In this document: positions 18,379-28,538 of the stretch, in pieces | Position numbering within the stretch: position 1 is the first letter of the stretch | How the letters are laid out: the number at the start of each line of letters is the position of its first letter | Source of the DNA: Dyadobacter sp. CY312 | GTDB lineage: Bacteria; Bacteroidota; Bacteroidia; Cytophagales; Spirosomataceae | Assembly: GCF_021390535.1 (NCBI RefSeq) | Contig: NZ_JAJUXG010000001.1 | Span: 868,001 to 932,000, forward strand | DNA: 64,000 nucleotides | Direction of reading: 5' to 3' | Notes under the pieces: generated by a model | What the model saw: the letters and a program-made list of their open reading frames with translations, nothing else | What the model was told of the DNA's origin: nothing | Database searches by the model: none | Position numbers and translations under genes: made by a program

Positions 18379-18408
18379 CAAAGATAAACAACCCGCTACA
18401 TTTGACAA
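18379..18408 (-). promoter_or_regulatory. Strong Bacteroidota-type promoter for NUDIX-DUF3822-coaD
   Basis: On the minus strand TTG (18406-18408), a 19-bp spacer and TATCTTTG (18379-18386) give a close match to the housekeeping consensus. Initiation would fall near 18372, about 15 nt before the TTG start at 18357, so the leader is very short. Confidence 0.72.
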
Positions 18409-18418
18409 TATAATATAT

Positions 18419-18451
18419 GAAGCCAGACCCTTTTTTAAAGGATCCGGCTTC
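18419..18451 (-). terminator. Terminator-like hairpin after the CBS-domain gene
   Basis: Read on the minus strand, a 15-bp stem from GAAGCCGGATCCTTT to AAAGGGTCTGGCTTC closes a 3-nt loop with two G-U pairs; on the plus strand these would be mismatches. The T-run is poor (ATATATTATATTG). Confidence 0.68.
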
Positions 18452-18499
18452 GTTAAAGTACAATATAATATCAGATAATATTAACTGAGTGAGGTGTTT

Positions 18500-18940
18500 C
18501 TAGGAATAAGGATTTCCTGAAATATAGCTTTCCAGAGACTTGATATGGTCTTTCTGCTCCCGGATAATAGCGGATACAATGTCGTTGATGGAAATGATTC
18601 CAACCAGCTCACCATTCTGATTCACAGGTAAATGCCGGATGTGCTTGTCAGACATAATCTGCATACATTCCTCAATCTTCTGATCCGTTTCGACTGTAAT
18701 AACTTTGCTTGTCATTACATCCTTAATAATGGTGTCACGGGAAGCGCGGCCCTGAAGAATTACCTTACGGGCATAATCCCGTTCCGAAAAGATACCTATC
18801 AATTCATCTGCCTCAAGTACCAGTACAGCACCTATATTCTTTTCGGCCATCAGTTCCAGTGCCTCAAAAACGGTGTTGTTCTGTGTTACAGAATAAAGCG
18901 CATTGACAGGCTTGTTGCCCATTACTTGAAATACTTGCAT
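18500..18940 (-). CDS. CBS-domain pair protein
   Basis: A 146-residue protein made almost only of two CBS motifs (about 10-65 and 75-130), the small dimeric modules that bind adenine nucleotides. Visible repeats are ALELMAEKNIGAVLVLEADE with IGIFSERDYARKVI, and CMQIMSDKHIRHLPVNQNGE with VGIISINDIV. No attached enzyme or channel domain is present. Its partner is unknown. A terminator-like hairpin follows its stop. Confidence 0.88.
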   Translation of the reverse strand: MQVFQVMGNKPVNALYSVTQNNTVFEALELMAEKNIGAVLVLEADELIGIFSERDYARKVILQGRASRDTIIKDVMTSKVITVETDQKIEECMQIMSDKHIRHLPVNQNGELVGIISINDIVSAIIREQKDHIKSLESYISGNPYS

Positions 18941-19082
18941 AAATGTTCAGGTTATTGGGTGTAAGGTTAACTCGAAAACTAATATAGACATTTGCAACAT
19001 TAAAGTCCAATTAAATCCCTGTATATTTTTGTAACCATAGACAAACTTTGATTTAAGTTTTCCTTGCCTTAGATTCGCTATC

Positions 19083-20510
19083 ATGGAAACAAACAGGGCT
19101 CTTCCTTCGCAGCTTCTTGCCAAGCAGTTCCCCTTCCGACCTACGGAAGGCCAGCTCAGATTTTTTAAACAAACCGACAATTTCCTTATTGAGAAAAAAG
19201 GGCTGGAACGGTATAGGGATTGCTTTCTGCTAAAAGGTTACGCGGGAACGGGAAAAACAACGATCATCAGCACGTTGATTAAGGTTCTCAAAAATTATGG
19301 CTACAAATCCGTACTACTTGCTCCTACCGGTCGTGCTGCAAAGGTGATGTCGGGGTATTCGGATAAAGTGGCGTTAACGATCCATAAGAAAATATACAAG
19401 CAGACTTCGGATTCACACTCTGGTTCATTGTCCTTTCAAAGGCAGAAAAATTATCATGATAACACGCTGTTTATTGTAGATGAGGCATCAATGATTACCG
19501 ATGAGGCTGAGTTTGGTAACAGAAGCTTACTCTCCGACCTGATTGATTATGTATTTGAAAACCCGGGAAACAAACTCATGCTTGTTGGAGATGTGGCTCA
19601 GTTACCGCCCGTAGGTCAGGAACTTAGCCCTGCATTGGATCGGGATTATCTGGAAAAACGATATGACATGTCCGTTTTTCTGGAAGAGCTCAGAGAGGTA
19701 ATGCGTCAAGACGAGCAATCCGGAATCCTTTATAATGCAACCGAGCTGAGAAGTCTTCTCACAGAAAAAGAACCTGCCATTAAAATCACGACAAAATCTT
19801 TTCGTGATGTCTTCAAAATGACGGGTGAAAGGCTGGAAGAAGGTTTACGATATGCTTATGACAAATTTGGTGAAGAAAACACCATTATCCTCACCAGATC
19901 GAATAAGTCAGCTGTGCAGTACAACGAGTACATTCGACGGATGATCAATTTTTCGGAGGAAGAACTTGATGCCGGAGACAGACTTATGGTTGTCCGCAAT
20001 AATTACAGTGTATTGGATGAAGACTCCCCCGCCGGATTTATCGCAAATGGTGATTTTGTTGAATTACTAAAAATACGGAGAACGCAGGAGATGCATGGCT
20101 TTCGCTTTGCCGACGTTATACTTCGACTTACGGACTACGAAAAACAGCCGGAATTTGACGCCAAGATTATTCTCGATACCCTTCATTCTGCTTCTCCTTC
20201 CCTATCCAACGAGGATAATCGGAAGCTTTATGATGCTGTGCAGGAAGATTATGTGGATATTAAATCCAAGAAGGAACGTATGGAAGCCATGCGAAAGGAC
20301 CCATTTCTGAACGCGTTACAGGTTAAGTTTGCCTATGCACTTACAACGCACAAGTCTCAGGGCGGCCAATGGAGTGCTGTATTTATTGATCAGGGATATT
20401 TGCCGGAAGAACAGGTTAATACTGAATTTATTCGTTGGCTCTACACTGCCATCACCAGGGCAACAGATGAAGTTTTTTTGATGAACTTCCATCCACATTT
20501 TTTCAAATGA
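19083..20510 (+). CDS. RecD-like ATP-dependent DNA helicase (AAA_30/UvrD_C_2)
   Basis: A 475-residue superfamily 1B-type helicase. Walker A is GYAGTGKTT at about residues 52-60; motif Ia LLAPTGRAAKVM follows, then Walker B LFIVDEASMI and motif III GDVAQLPPVG. The C-terminal 2B/UvrD-like part has YALTTHKSQGGQW and a final motif VI LYTAITRATD. It is shorter than RecD2 and lacks the long N-terminal region. Probably a housekeeping 5'-3' helicase in repair; substrate direction is by family analogy. A TTTTTG-rich region precedes the start but no convincing promoter was identified. Confidence 0.85.
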   Translation: METNRALPSQLLAKQFPFRPTEGQLRFFKQTDNFLIEKKGLERYRDCFLLKGYAGTGKTTIISTLIKVLKNYGYKSVLLAPTGRAAKVMSGYSDKVALTIHKKIYKQTSDSHSGSLSFQRQKNYHDNTLFIVDEASMITDEAEFGNRSLLSDLIDYVFENPGNKLMLVGDVAQLPPVGQELSPALDRDYLEKRYDMSVFLEELREVMRQDEQSGILYNATELRSLLTEKEPAIKITTKSFRDVFKMTGERLEEGLRYAYDKFGEENTIILTRSNKSAVQYNEYIRRMINFSEEELDAGDRLMVVRNNYSVLDEDSPAGFIANGDFVELLKIRRTQEMHGFRFADVILRLTDYEKQPEFDAKIILDTLHSASPSLSNEDNRKLYDAVQEDYVDIKSKKERMEAMRKDPFLNALQVKFAYALTTHKSQGGQWSAVFIDQGYLPEEQVNTEFIRWLYTAITRATDEVFLMNFHPHFFK

Positions 20511-20544
20511 CCCTTTATTACCCGTGTTACTACAAACATACTCC

Positions 20545-21492
20545 TTACAAAGCCGCAGCACGACGAAGTCTGTCATTAATAGCTAGTCCCAATCCCTTTG
20601 CAGGGACATATTCGGTCCATATTTCGCTCACAGGCAGCAAATCCAGTTCCCGTAAAAAGGTGAATAAATTATGAGCAGCTTCTTTCACATCTCCGGCAGC
20701 AGACAAAACTTTCTGATGGTGCCTGAATTTATTTAAGGGTTTCTGAAAAACCATTACGGCGATATCATCCCCTGCGTTTTCCAGCTCTTCTCTCGATTTC
20801 AGAAAAAACGGCTTTCTGGGAGCATAATGGCTTTTTAACATTCCCGGAGCCTGCGGGTTGGAAGAAGAGTGAGGTAGTACATTTACCTTACCGACTACAT
20901 TCTCTATATCTTCAACAGAAAGTCCGCCAAGTCTGTAAATAGTCGGAACGCCATCAACGAATCCGACGATGGTGGATTCTATGCCTACCTTACATTCTCC
21001 GCCATCCAGAATGTAGGGGATTTTCTCACCTAGTTGTGCTTCTACGTGAGACGCCTTCGTGGGGCTTATATACCCAAATGGATTCGCACTCGGCGCAGCC
21101 AGCGGAAATTCCAATTGACATAATAATTCAAGTGTAAGAGCATGATCCGGTATTCTTACAGCCACATGATCAAGTCCGGAAGTTACCAGATCAGGAATGA
21201 CGTCACGTTTTGGCAGCAGCAGGGTTAACGGTCCGGGCCAGAAAGCAGCTGCTAGTTCTTTGGCAGGACCTTCAAAATCAAACACGAAATCCGATAATTT
21301 TTCAGCAGAATCTGTATGAACGATCAGCGGGTCAAATGAAGGACGATTCTTAGTCTCAAAAATAGACAACACCGATTTTTCACTTAAAGCGTTTCCGGCA
21401 AGTCCGTATACAGTTTCGGTAGGAATTGCAACCAAATCTCCTTTTACAAGAAACTGCTTTGCAGCCGCGATATCATTACCTGTTGTAGCCAA
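20545..21492 (-). CDS. L-threonylcarbamoyladenylate synthase, Sua5 type
   Basis: Makes threonylcarbamoyl-AMP from threonine, bicarbonate and ATP, the first step of t6A37 tRNA modification. The YrdC domain (AIPTETVYGLAGNA; SANPFGYISPTKASHV; GVESTIVGF-like segment) is followed by the Sua5 C-terminal domain after the linker motif KSHYAPRKP. An in-frame TTG at 21516 would extend it, but that codon falls in a -7-like TACCTTTG; the TTG at 21492 gives (M)ATTGNDIAAAKQFL and about 315 residues, like related proteins. The gene is convergent with the helicase gene. Confidence 0.87.
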   Translation of the reverse strand: MATTGNDIAAAKQFLVKGDLVAIPTETVYGLAGNALSEKSVLSIFETKNRPSFDPLIVHTDSAEKLSDFVFDFEGPAKELAAAFWPGPLTLLLPKRDVIPDLVTSGLDHVAVRIPDHALTLELLCQLEFPLAAPSANPFGYISPTKASHVEAQLGEKIPYILDGGECKVGIESTIVGFVDGVPTIYRLGGLSVEDIENVVGKVNVLPHSSSNPQAPGMLKSHYAPRKPFFLKSREELENAGDDIAVMVFQKPLNKFRHHQKVLSAAGDVKEAAHNLFTFLRELDLLPVSEIWTEYVPAKGLGLAINDRLRRAAAL

Positions 21493-21513
21493 AATAAATT
21501 GTTGTTGAAAAAA

Positions 21514-21521
21514 CAAAGGTA
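21514..21521 (-). promoter_or_regulatory. -7 box TACCTTTG for the Sua5-type gene
   Basis: The minus-strand TACCTTTG matches TAnnTTTG and lies 22 bp before the TTG start at 21492. No TTG is found at the expected -33 distance, so this is a half-supported promoter. Confidence 0.45.
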
Positions 21522-21741
21522 AGAAAAAAGGCCATTCAGGCTATCTGTGGCAAGAACAGCAGCAATAATTTGCTAAATTTTTCTAACCAAACTAAACCGT
21601 TTTAGCGATTAAGGAGTATTAGTTAAAGCAGCTTCATTTAGATTGTTTTTAAATAGCTTACAAATATTTCAAATCGAGCATCTGATATTTCAACTCTGTT
21701 TATATTTAATGAATTAATAGTATTCTAACGAACCCTTAATT

Positions 21742-23481
21742 ATGTTTCAAATCAAAGAACAACCTGCTGTTTTCGATGTCTGTATTATAGGCTCCGGAGC
21801 TGGCGGTGGCATGGCGGCGTATCAGCTTGCAAAGGCTGGTGCAAAGGTAGCTTTACTGGAAGCAGGAGGCTACTTTGATCCTGCTGATCCTAAATACATT
21901 ACCCAATTAAAATGGCCTTGGGAGTCGCCGAGACGAGGTGCGGGAAATCACCGTCCTTTTGGAGATTTTGATGCTGCATGGGGAGGCTGGGAACTTGATG
22001 GCGAGCCTTACACGCACAAAAATGGAACACAGTTCGACTGGTTCCGATCGCGTATGCTTGGTGGCCGTACGAATCACTGGGGAAGAATTTCGCTGCGGTT
22101 TGGGCCAAAAGATTTCAAAAGAAAAAGTGTTGACGGTCTGGGTGACGACTGGCCGATTGGATACGATGACGTCAAGCCATATTATGATCAGGTCGATAAG
22201 CTGATTGGTGTATTTGGAACCGTAGAAAATATTGACAATGAACCGGACGGCATTTTCCTTCCACCACCAAAGCCGCGTCTTCATGAAATGTTTCTTCAGA
22301 AAGCCGGTAAGAAATCAAACATTCCTGTTATACCTTCCCGGTTATCCATTCTAACCAAACCGATTAATGATCAACGCGGGGTATGTTTCTATTGCAGCCA
22401 GTGTAGCCGTGCATGTCAGGCGTATGCGGATTTCTCGTCATCCTCGGTATTGGTTATTCCTGCTGTAAAAACAGGAAACGTAACCCTGATCAATAACGCA
22501 ATGGCACGCGAAGTGCTGACCGATCCTGTTACAGGATTAGCAACAGGCGTATCTTATGTAGATCGTGAAAAGCTTACTGAACATACAATAAAGGCAAAAG
22601 TAGTTGTGCTTGCAGCAAGTGCAGGAGAATCTGCACGTTTACTTTTAAACTCAAAATCAGAAAGACATCCGAACGGACTCGCAAATTCCAGCGGTGTGGT
22701 TGGGCGTTACCTTCATGACTCAACAGGTGCATCAAGAGGAGCATTCATTCCGCATTTGATGGATAGAAAGCGTTACAACGAGGATGGTGTAGGTGGTATG
22801 CATGTGTACACGCCCTGGTGGCTGGACAACAAAAAGCTTGATTTCCCAAGAGGTTACCACATCGAATACGGTGGCGGTATGGGTATGCCGAGTTATGGAT
22901 TCGGCTCTGGCATTGAAGGTATGAATGGAAAATACCCAACAGCAGCAGGTGTTACCAAACAAGCAGGTGGCTACGGAGCTTCGCTAAAAGAAGATTACCG
23001 CAGATTCTACGGTGCATATATAGGAATGGCTGGTCGCGGAGAGGCGGTTCCAAGTTATGACAACTATGCGGAGATTGATCCAACTGTTGTTGATAAATAT
23101 GGTATTCCTGTTTTGAGGTTCCACTACAAATGGACTGATTATGAGATCAAACAGGCCAAACACATGCACGATACTTTTGAAGAAATTATACATTCGTTAG
23201 GCGGTGTGGCAAGTGGTGTGAAACCAGGTGCCGATACAAATTACGGTATAGCAGCTCCGGGACGTATCATTCATGAAGTGGGAACTGTGAGAATGGGCGA
23301 TGATCCGAAAACGTCTGCGCTTAACAAATACTCTCAAGCGCATGATGCGAAGAATGTATTTGTGGTTGATGGTGGTTCATTTGTGTCACAAGCAGACAAG
23401 AATCCTACGTGGACAATTCTTGCATTGGCATGGAGAGCATCTGACTATATTATCGACCAGACAAAAAAGAAAAATATTTAA
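21742..23481 (+). CDS. GMC-family FAD-dependent oxidoreductase (gluconate/glucose dehydrogenase-like large subunit)
   Basis: A 579-residue flavoprotein. The N-terminal dinucleotide fold CIIGSGAGGGMAAYQLAKAG and LLEAGG bind FAD, and the GMC C-terminal catalytic region includes NPTWTILALAWR with a conserved His-rich segment (APGRIIHEVGTVRMGDD). A cysteine cluster CFYCSQCSRAC near 217-227 resembles that seen in the FAD glucose dehydrogenase group, where it holds an iron-sulfur cluster. It lacks its own signal peptide. It is followed after 29 bp by the small subunit with a Tat signal, implying co-export to the periplasm. The substrate is probably a sugar or polyol, not assigned. Confidence 0.87.
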   Translation: MFQIKEQPAVFDVCIIGSGAGGGMAAYQLAKAGAKVALLEAGGYFDPADPKYITQLKWPWESPRRGAGNHRPFGDFDAAWGGWELDGEPYTHKNGTQFDWFRSRMLGGRTNHWGRISLRFGPKDFKRKSVDGLGDDWPIGYDDVKPYYDQVDKLIGVFGTVENIDNEPDGIFLPPPKPRLHEMFLQKAGKKSNIPVIPSRLSILTKPINDQRGVCFYCSQCSRACQAYADFSSSSVLVIPAVKTGNVTLINNAMAREVLTDPVTGLATGVSYVDREKLTEHTIKAKVVVLAASAGESARLLLNSKSERHPNGLANSSGVVGRYLHDSTGASRGAFIPHLMDRKRYNEDGVGGMHVYTPWWLDNKKLDFPRGYHIEYGGGMGMPSYGFGSGIEGMNGKYPTAAGVTKQAGGYGASLKEDYRRFYGAYIGMAGRGEAVPSYDNYAEIDPTVVDKYGIPVLRFHYKWTDYEIKQAKHMHDTFEEIIHSLGGVASGVKPGADTNYGIAAPGRIIHEVGTVRMGDDPKTSALNKYSQAHDAKNVFVVDGGSFVSQADKNPTWTILALAWRASDYIIDQTKKKNI

Positions 23482-23510
23482 TCATCTGAACGTTATCTCA
23501 ATACAAAATC

Positions 23511-24146
23511 ATGAAACGCAGAGATTCATTAAAAGCACTTACGCTTAGCTCGTTAGGAATTGCAGCTCTCAATCCGCAGGTAGCAATGGCCGAGCAACGC
23601 GAACTAGATACACAAATTCCACCGGAAACCCCCATCAAAATCCCCGGTGGACGCCAGAAAGAAGAAGCTATTCACGATGCCAAATTGATGAAGGAGAAGT
23701 TTTTTACCGTAGCGGAACTTGCTACGATTAAAGTACTTTGTGATATTATTATTCCGGCGGACGCAAAGTCGGGAAGCGCATCGCAGGCTGGAGTACCAGC
23801 TTTTATCGAATTCATTGCAAAGGATATGCCGCAAAACCAGACACCGCTTCGAGGAGGTCTGAAATGGCTTGACAATGAATCAAACAAACGGTTTAAGAAG
23901 ATATTTACCCTTTGTACAAAGGATCAGCAAATACAGATTGTAGATGATATTGCCTATCCTCAGCAGGCCAAGCCTATTTACAGCCAGGGCGTGGCATTTT
24001 TCACGTTGATGCGCAATCTGACAGCTTCCGGCTTTTACACCACCAGAATCGGAATTGACGATATTGGTTATGTAGGCAACACGCCCAATGTGTGGGAAGG
24101 CCCGCCGGCAGATGTAATTAAGCAATACGAAAAGTATATTGTGTAG
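23511..24146 (+). CDS. Gluconate 2-dehydrogenase subunit 3-like protein with Tat signal
   Basis: A 211-residue small subunit. The N-terminus KRRDSLKALTLSSLGIAAL is a twin-arginine signal with cleavage near AMA. The body begins FFTVAELATIKVLCDIIIPA, typical of gluconate dehydrogenase subunit 3. In characterised FAD dehydrogenases this subunit carries the Tat signal and escorts the signal-less flavoprotein across the inner membrane (family knowledge). No cytochrome c subunit gene is adjacent, so the electron acceptor is unclear. A long hairpin terminator ends the unit. Confidence 0.87.
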   Translation: MKRRDSLKALTLSSLGIAALNPQVAMAEQRELDTQIPPETPIKIPGGRQKEEAIHDAKLMKEKFFTVAELATIKVLCDIIIPADAKSGSASQAGVPAFIEFIAKDMPQNQTPLRGGLKWLDNESNKRFKKIFTLCTKDQQIQIVDDIAYPQQAKPIYSQGVAFFTLMRNLTASGFYTTRIGIDDIGYVGNTPNVWEGPPADVIKQYEKYIV

Positions 24147-24157
24147 TTCAAATTTCA

Positions 24158-24202
24158 TTAAAGTAAAAAAGCTATCGAAAATCGATAGCTTTTTTACTTT
24201 AA
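24158..24202. terminator. Bidirectional terminator with 21-bp perfect stem
   Basis: Positions 24158-24178 and 24182-24202 are exact reverse complements around an AAA loop. The core GCTATCGA/TCGATAGC is flanked by A-run and T-run, so it works in both directions between the convergent dehydrogenase and ABC-F genes. Confidence 0.95.
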
Positions 24203-24220
24203 TATCTAAAAATAAGGCTG

Positions 24221-25879
<1,659 letters not shown>

Positions 25880-25926
25880 TCATAGGGATTTCGCATATCT
25901 TATTCCGCCATAACCTTTCAAACCCA

Positions 25927-26628
25927 ATGAAAAGCAAGCATCTTTTCACAATTTTATACATACTCATTGCAGTCACAGAAATCTCCGCGGATTTGGCGGG
26001 ACTCGTTTGGCTTGTTTATATTTTTAAGCCACTCATCATTTTGTCTCTGCTGGTCTTTGTTCTGAAAAGGCAGAGAATTTCCAGTACAAAAAAACCGGTT
26101 CTATTTTTAGCCGCACTGGTATTCGCCCTTTTGGGAGACATACTTTTAATGATACAGGGCGTTGATCTTTTCATACCAGGTCTGGGCAGCTTTTTAATGA
26201 TGCAACTCCTTTACATCGTTTTATTTAGAAGCGACATCAGTTCTTCTATCTACGTCAGAACAAATATTAAGTCGGCACTTCTGTTTCTGGTTTTTGCTTT
26301 GGGATTGTATGTCATTCTATTTCCATACTTACCAGATCCGGTGATGCGCACCGCCGTTGCCATTTATGCATTGAGCATCGCGTCGATGGCATGGATGGCA
26401 TGGCTCAGAAAATCTTTCGTTTCCCGCACATCCTTCAAAATGGTATTCGCCGGAGCCCTGTTTTTTATGCTTTCCGATTCTCTTATAGCCATCGACAGAT
26501 TTCTAATTTCAGTGCCCTTCAATACAATATGGGTAATGAGCACATATGCTGCCGCTCAATATCTGATTATAATGGGTATTTTAAAAACAAAACGGACCGG
26601 TTCATTGAACCAGCCCGCGGATACATAA
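25927..26628 (+). CDS. YhhN/TMEM86 (lysoplasmalogenase-like) membrane protein
   Basis: A 233-residue integral membrane protein with about eight hydrophobic segments. It fits the YhhN family, whose animal member TMEM86B hydrolyses lysoplasmalogen. The family-typical segments ALLGDILLMIQG near 72-83 and GALFFMLSDSLIAIDRF near 177-193 carry the conserved Asp residues. The bacterial function is uncertain. It lies divergently from the ABC-F gene and convergent with the beta-propeller gene. Confidence 0.82.
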   Translation: MKSKHLFTILYILIAVTEISADLAGLVWLVYIFKPLIILSLLVFVLKRQRISSTKKPVLFLAALVFALLGDILLMIQGVDLFIPGLGSFLMMQLLYIVLFRSDISSSIYVRTNIKSALLFLVFALGLYVILFPYLPDPVMRTAVAIYALSIASMAWMAWLRKSFVSRTSFKMVFAGALFFMLSDSLIAIDRFLISVPFNTIWVMSTYAAAQYLIIMGILKTKRTGSLNQPADT

Positions 26629-26649
26629 TATCACCTTTCTTAACCCGGA

Positions 26650-27924
26650 TCAGGGAATTACACGCAGGTTGTGTGCGCCTTTCGCCACACTCACTTTAAC
26701 CGGCTGTTTGGCCAAAGCCGGGGTTTCCCCTTTTGTTACAGTCCAGAATTCCACGCCTCCGTTTCCATTTCCATATTCCAGATACTCCATTACCGAGACT
26801 GCAATATTGGATCCGTCTTTATCAAAAACCACACTTTGCGGTGCTATACCTTCAAATGGATAGTTGGCTACTTTTGTAAGAGCACCGTCGGCTGCAACTT
26901 TAAATAACGTGAGCGAACTTCCGGTACCAGCTCCTGCTTCTGTCCATGGAGAAGTACTTTTACCTGAATTAACAGTTACAAGCAGTGTTCCGTCAGGACT
27001 CACTGCAAATGAACCAGGATTTGCGCCGGTTGCGACCTGACTGGCCACTTTGTGCTCTATTGAGCCATCCATTGAAAAATCCACAACGAACACCTCTCCC
27101 TCACCCGATGCTTTGCCCTTCTCGCCTTTTGCATCCAGAACAAAATAATGTTTCCCGTCTGCGGAGAATCTTCCGAACGATGGGTCAACACCAACTTTAA
27201 CCGGCTTGCCGACTATCTCAACGTTTTTCAATTTCCCTGCTTCTCTAATTACCTTATAAAGACCAACTTCATTGGCATTATCCAAAGTAAATGCAATGAA
27301 ATCTCCGGAAGGATGCCACGAAAGGTCATTGATTTTGCTGGTGGAATCGATTCCCGCAGGCAGGTTCAAAAAGCGTGCAGGCTTTCCATCTGCTGCTGCT
27401 TCTATAAACACCAGCTCTTTTCCTTTCTCAGTGGTTGATATAATCAGCTCATTCTTATTGATATCAATTGAAGTAGGTTTTTTCCCAACAGGAAAACCAA
27501 ACTTTGCCTTTGGCCCTGCCATATTGATAATGTCAACGACATATAATTTTTCACCGGCAGGGAATTCTCCATTAAGGTCCTTAAATTCTGCTACACCATC
27601 TTCTGGTCGTAATCTACTTTCCAACACATAAGCCAAACCGCCTACCGTAGGAACGGCAATTGACTTTCCATAACCCAAAGCAGAATTTGAAATAAGTGTG
27701 GATCCAACTCCTGTCGTTCCTCTCAATAGTGGAAATTTAATTGTTGTCAACTGGTCTTTTGCAGCATTATCCCTTAGCAGTTTACCATCAACATATGCCG
27801 AGGCCGACATGTCCGCATCCGATATCACAACCAGGCCCTTTGCATTAAAATTGACTGTTGATTGAGCCAAAGCTGGTAAAGATCCCATGGCAACCAAACC
27901 GGCAAACATTGCGACTTTTTTCAT
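26650..27924 (-). CDS. Secreted beta-propeller-like protein of unknown function
   Basis: A 424-residue protein with a clear signal peptide (MKKVAMFAGLVAMGSLPALA, cleavage before QST). The mature part is built of repeated blade-like segments with motifs such as DLSWHPSGDFIAFTLDNANE, GRFSADGKHYFVLDAKGE and GSFAVSPDGTLLVTVNSGKS, reminiscent of WD40-like/YncE or 6-phosphogluconolactonase-like propellers. No catalytic residues can be named. The probable location is the periplasm. It has a strong promoter match at 27999-28027 and is a single-gene unit. Confidence 0.75.
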   Translation of the reverse strand: MKKVAMFAGLVAMGSLPALAQSTVNFNAKGLVVISDADMSASAYVDGKLLRDNAAKDQLTTIKFPLLRGTTGVGSTLISNSALGYGKSIAVPTVGGLAYVLESRLRPEDGVAEFKDLNGEFPAGEKLYVVDIINMAGPKAKFGFPVGKKPTSIDINKNELIISTTEKGKELVFIEAAADGKPARFLNLPAGIDSTSKINDLSWHPSGDFIAFTLDNANEVGLYKVIREAGKLKNVEIVGKPVKVGVDPSFGRFSADGKHYFVLDAKGEKGKASGEGEVFVVDFSMDGSIEHKVASQVATGANPGSFAVSPDGTLLVTVNSGKSTSPWTEAGAGTGSSLTLFKVAADGALTKVANYPFEGIAPQSVVFDKDGSNIAVSVMEYLEYGNGNGGVEFWTVTKGETPALAKQPVKVSVAKGAHNLRVIP

Positions 27925-27998
27925 AAATTAAGAAGTTTAGTTAAAAATAATCGTTGTTTAATACGAGTTACTATCTACTAAAACTCCTGACAAGATCA

Positions 27999-28027
27999 CA
28001 AAATTATCTCTCAGAAGCCTTCGCAAA
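27999..28027 (-). promoter_or_regulatory. Bacteroidota-type promoter for the beta-propeller gene
   Basis: On the minus strand TTTG (28024-28027), a 17-bp spacer and TAATTTTG (27999-28006) match the consensus well. The leader to the start codon at 27924 would be about 65-70 nt. Confidence 0.68.
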
Positions 28028-28120
28028 AATGCAATTTAAGGCGAAACTACCGTAAAGCGCAAATTTTAAGCGGTTAGATTTTTTCAAAATAACACTTCGA
28101 CGACTGCTGGTAAACAAGAA

Positions 28121-28145
28121 AACCCCGGTAAATTTTACCGGGGTT
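28121..28145 (-). terminator. Intrinsic terminator after rpsT
   Basis: AACCCCGGTA (28121-28130) pairs with TACCGGGGTT (28136-28145). Read on the minus strand the stem is followed by TTCTTG, with the stem itself ending GGGGTT. Confidence 0.82.
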
Positions 28146-28167
28146 ACCAATTCTTCGTAAAGAAAAA

Positions 28168-28431
28168 TTACGCTGCTACTGCAAGTGTATTAACCAATCT
28201 GGCCAATTTCGACTTTTGGTTAGAAGCTTTTTTCTTATGAATAATATTTTTCTTTGCCAAACGATCCAACATAGAAGCAACAGTTTTGTAAACTTCTACA
28301 GCAACAGCCTTATCAGTCGTTTCACGCAATTTTTTGATGTATGAACGGGTAGTCTTGTGTTGGTAACGATTACGCAAACGCTTCGTTTCGTTAGCGCGAA
28401 TTCTTTTTAATGCTGATTTATGATTTGCCAT
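28168..28431 (-). CDS. rpsT: 30S ribosomal protein S20
   Basis: An 87-residue very basic protein that binds 16S rRNA in the body of the small subunit. It shows the full family pattern from [20 protein letters not shown] through YIKKLRE to the C-terminal [17 protein letters not shown]. It is a monocistronic unit with a strong promoter (28471-28502) and a terminator (28121-28145). Confidence 0.96.
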   Translation of the reverse strand: MANHKSALKRIRANETKRLRNRYQHKTTRSYIKKLRETTDKAVAVEVYKTVASMLDRLAKKNIIHKKKASNQKSKLARLVNTLAVAA

Positions 28432-28470
28432 TTTATAATTAATGATATTTTTTCTTTCTCAAACGGTTTG

Positions 28471-28502
28471 CAAAAATAAAAAAACCTTCTTGAAATGCCA
28501 AA
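28471..28502 (-). promoter_or_regulatory. Strong Bacteroidota-type promoter for rpsT
   Basis: On the minus strand TTTG (28499-28502), a 20-bp spacer and TATTTTTG (28471-28478). The start codon at 28431 gives a leader of about 33 nt, fitting a highly expressed ribosomal gene. Confidence 0.72.
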
Positions 28503-28538
28503 TAATGCTGAAAATATATTTAAGAAACATGTAATACT

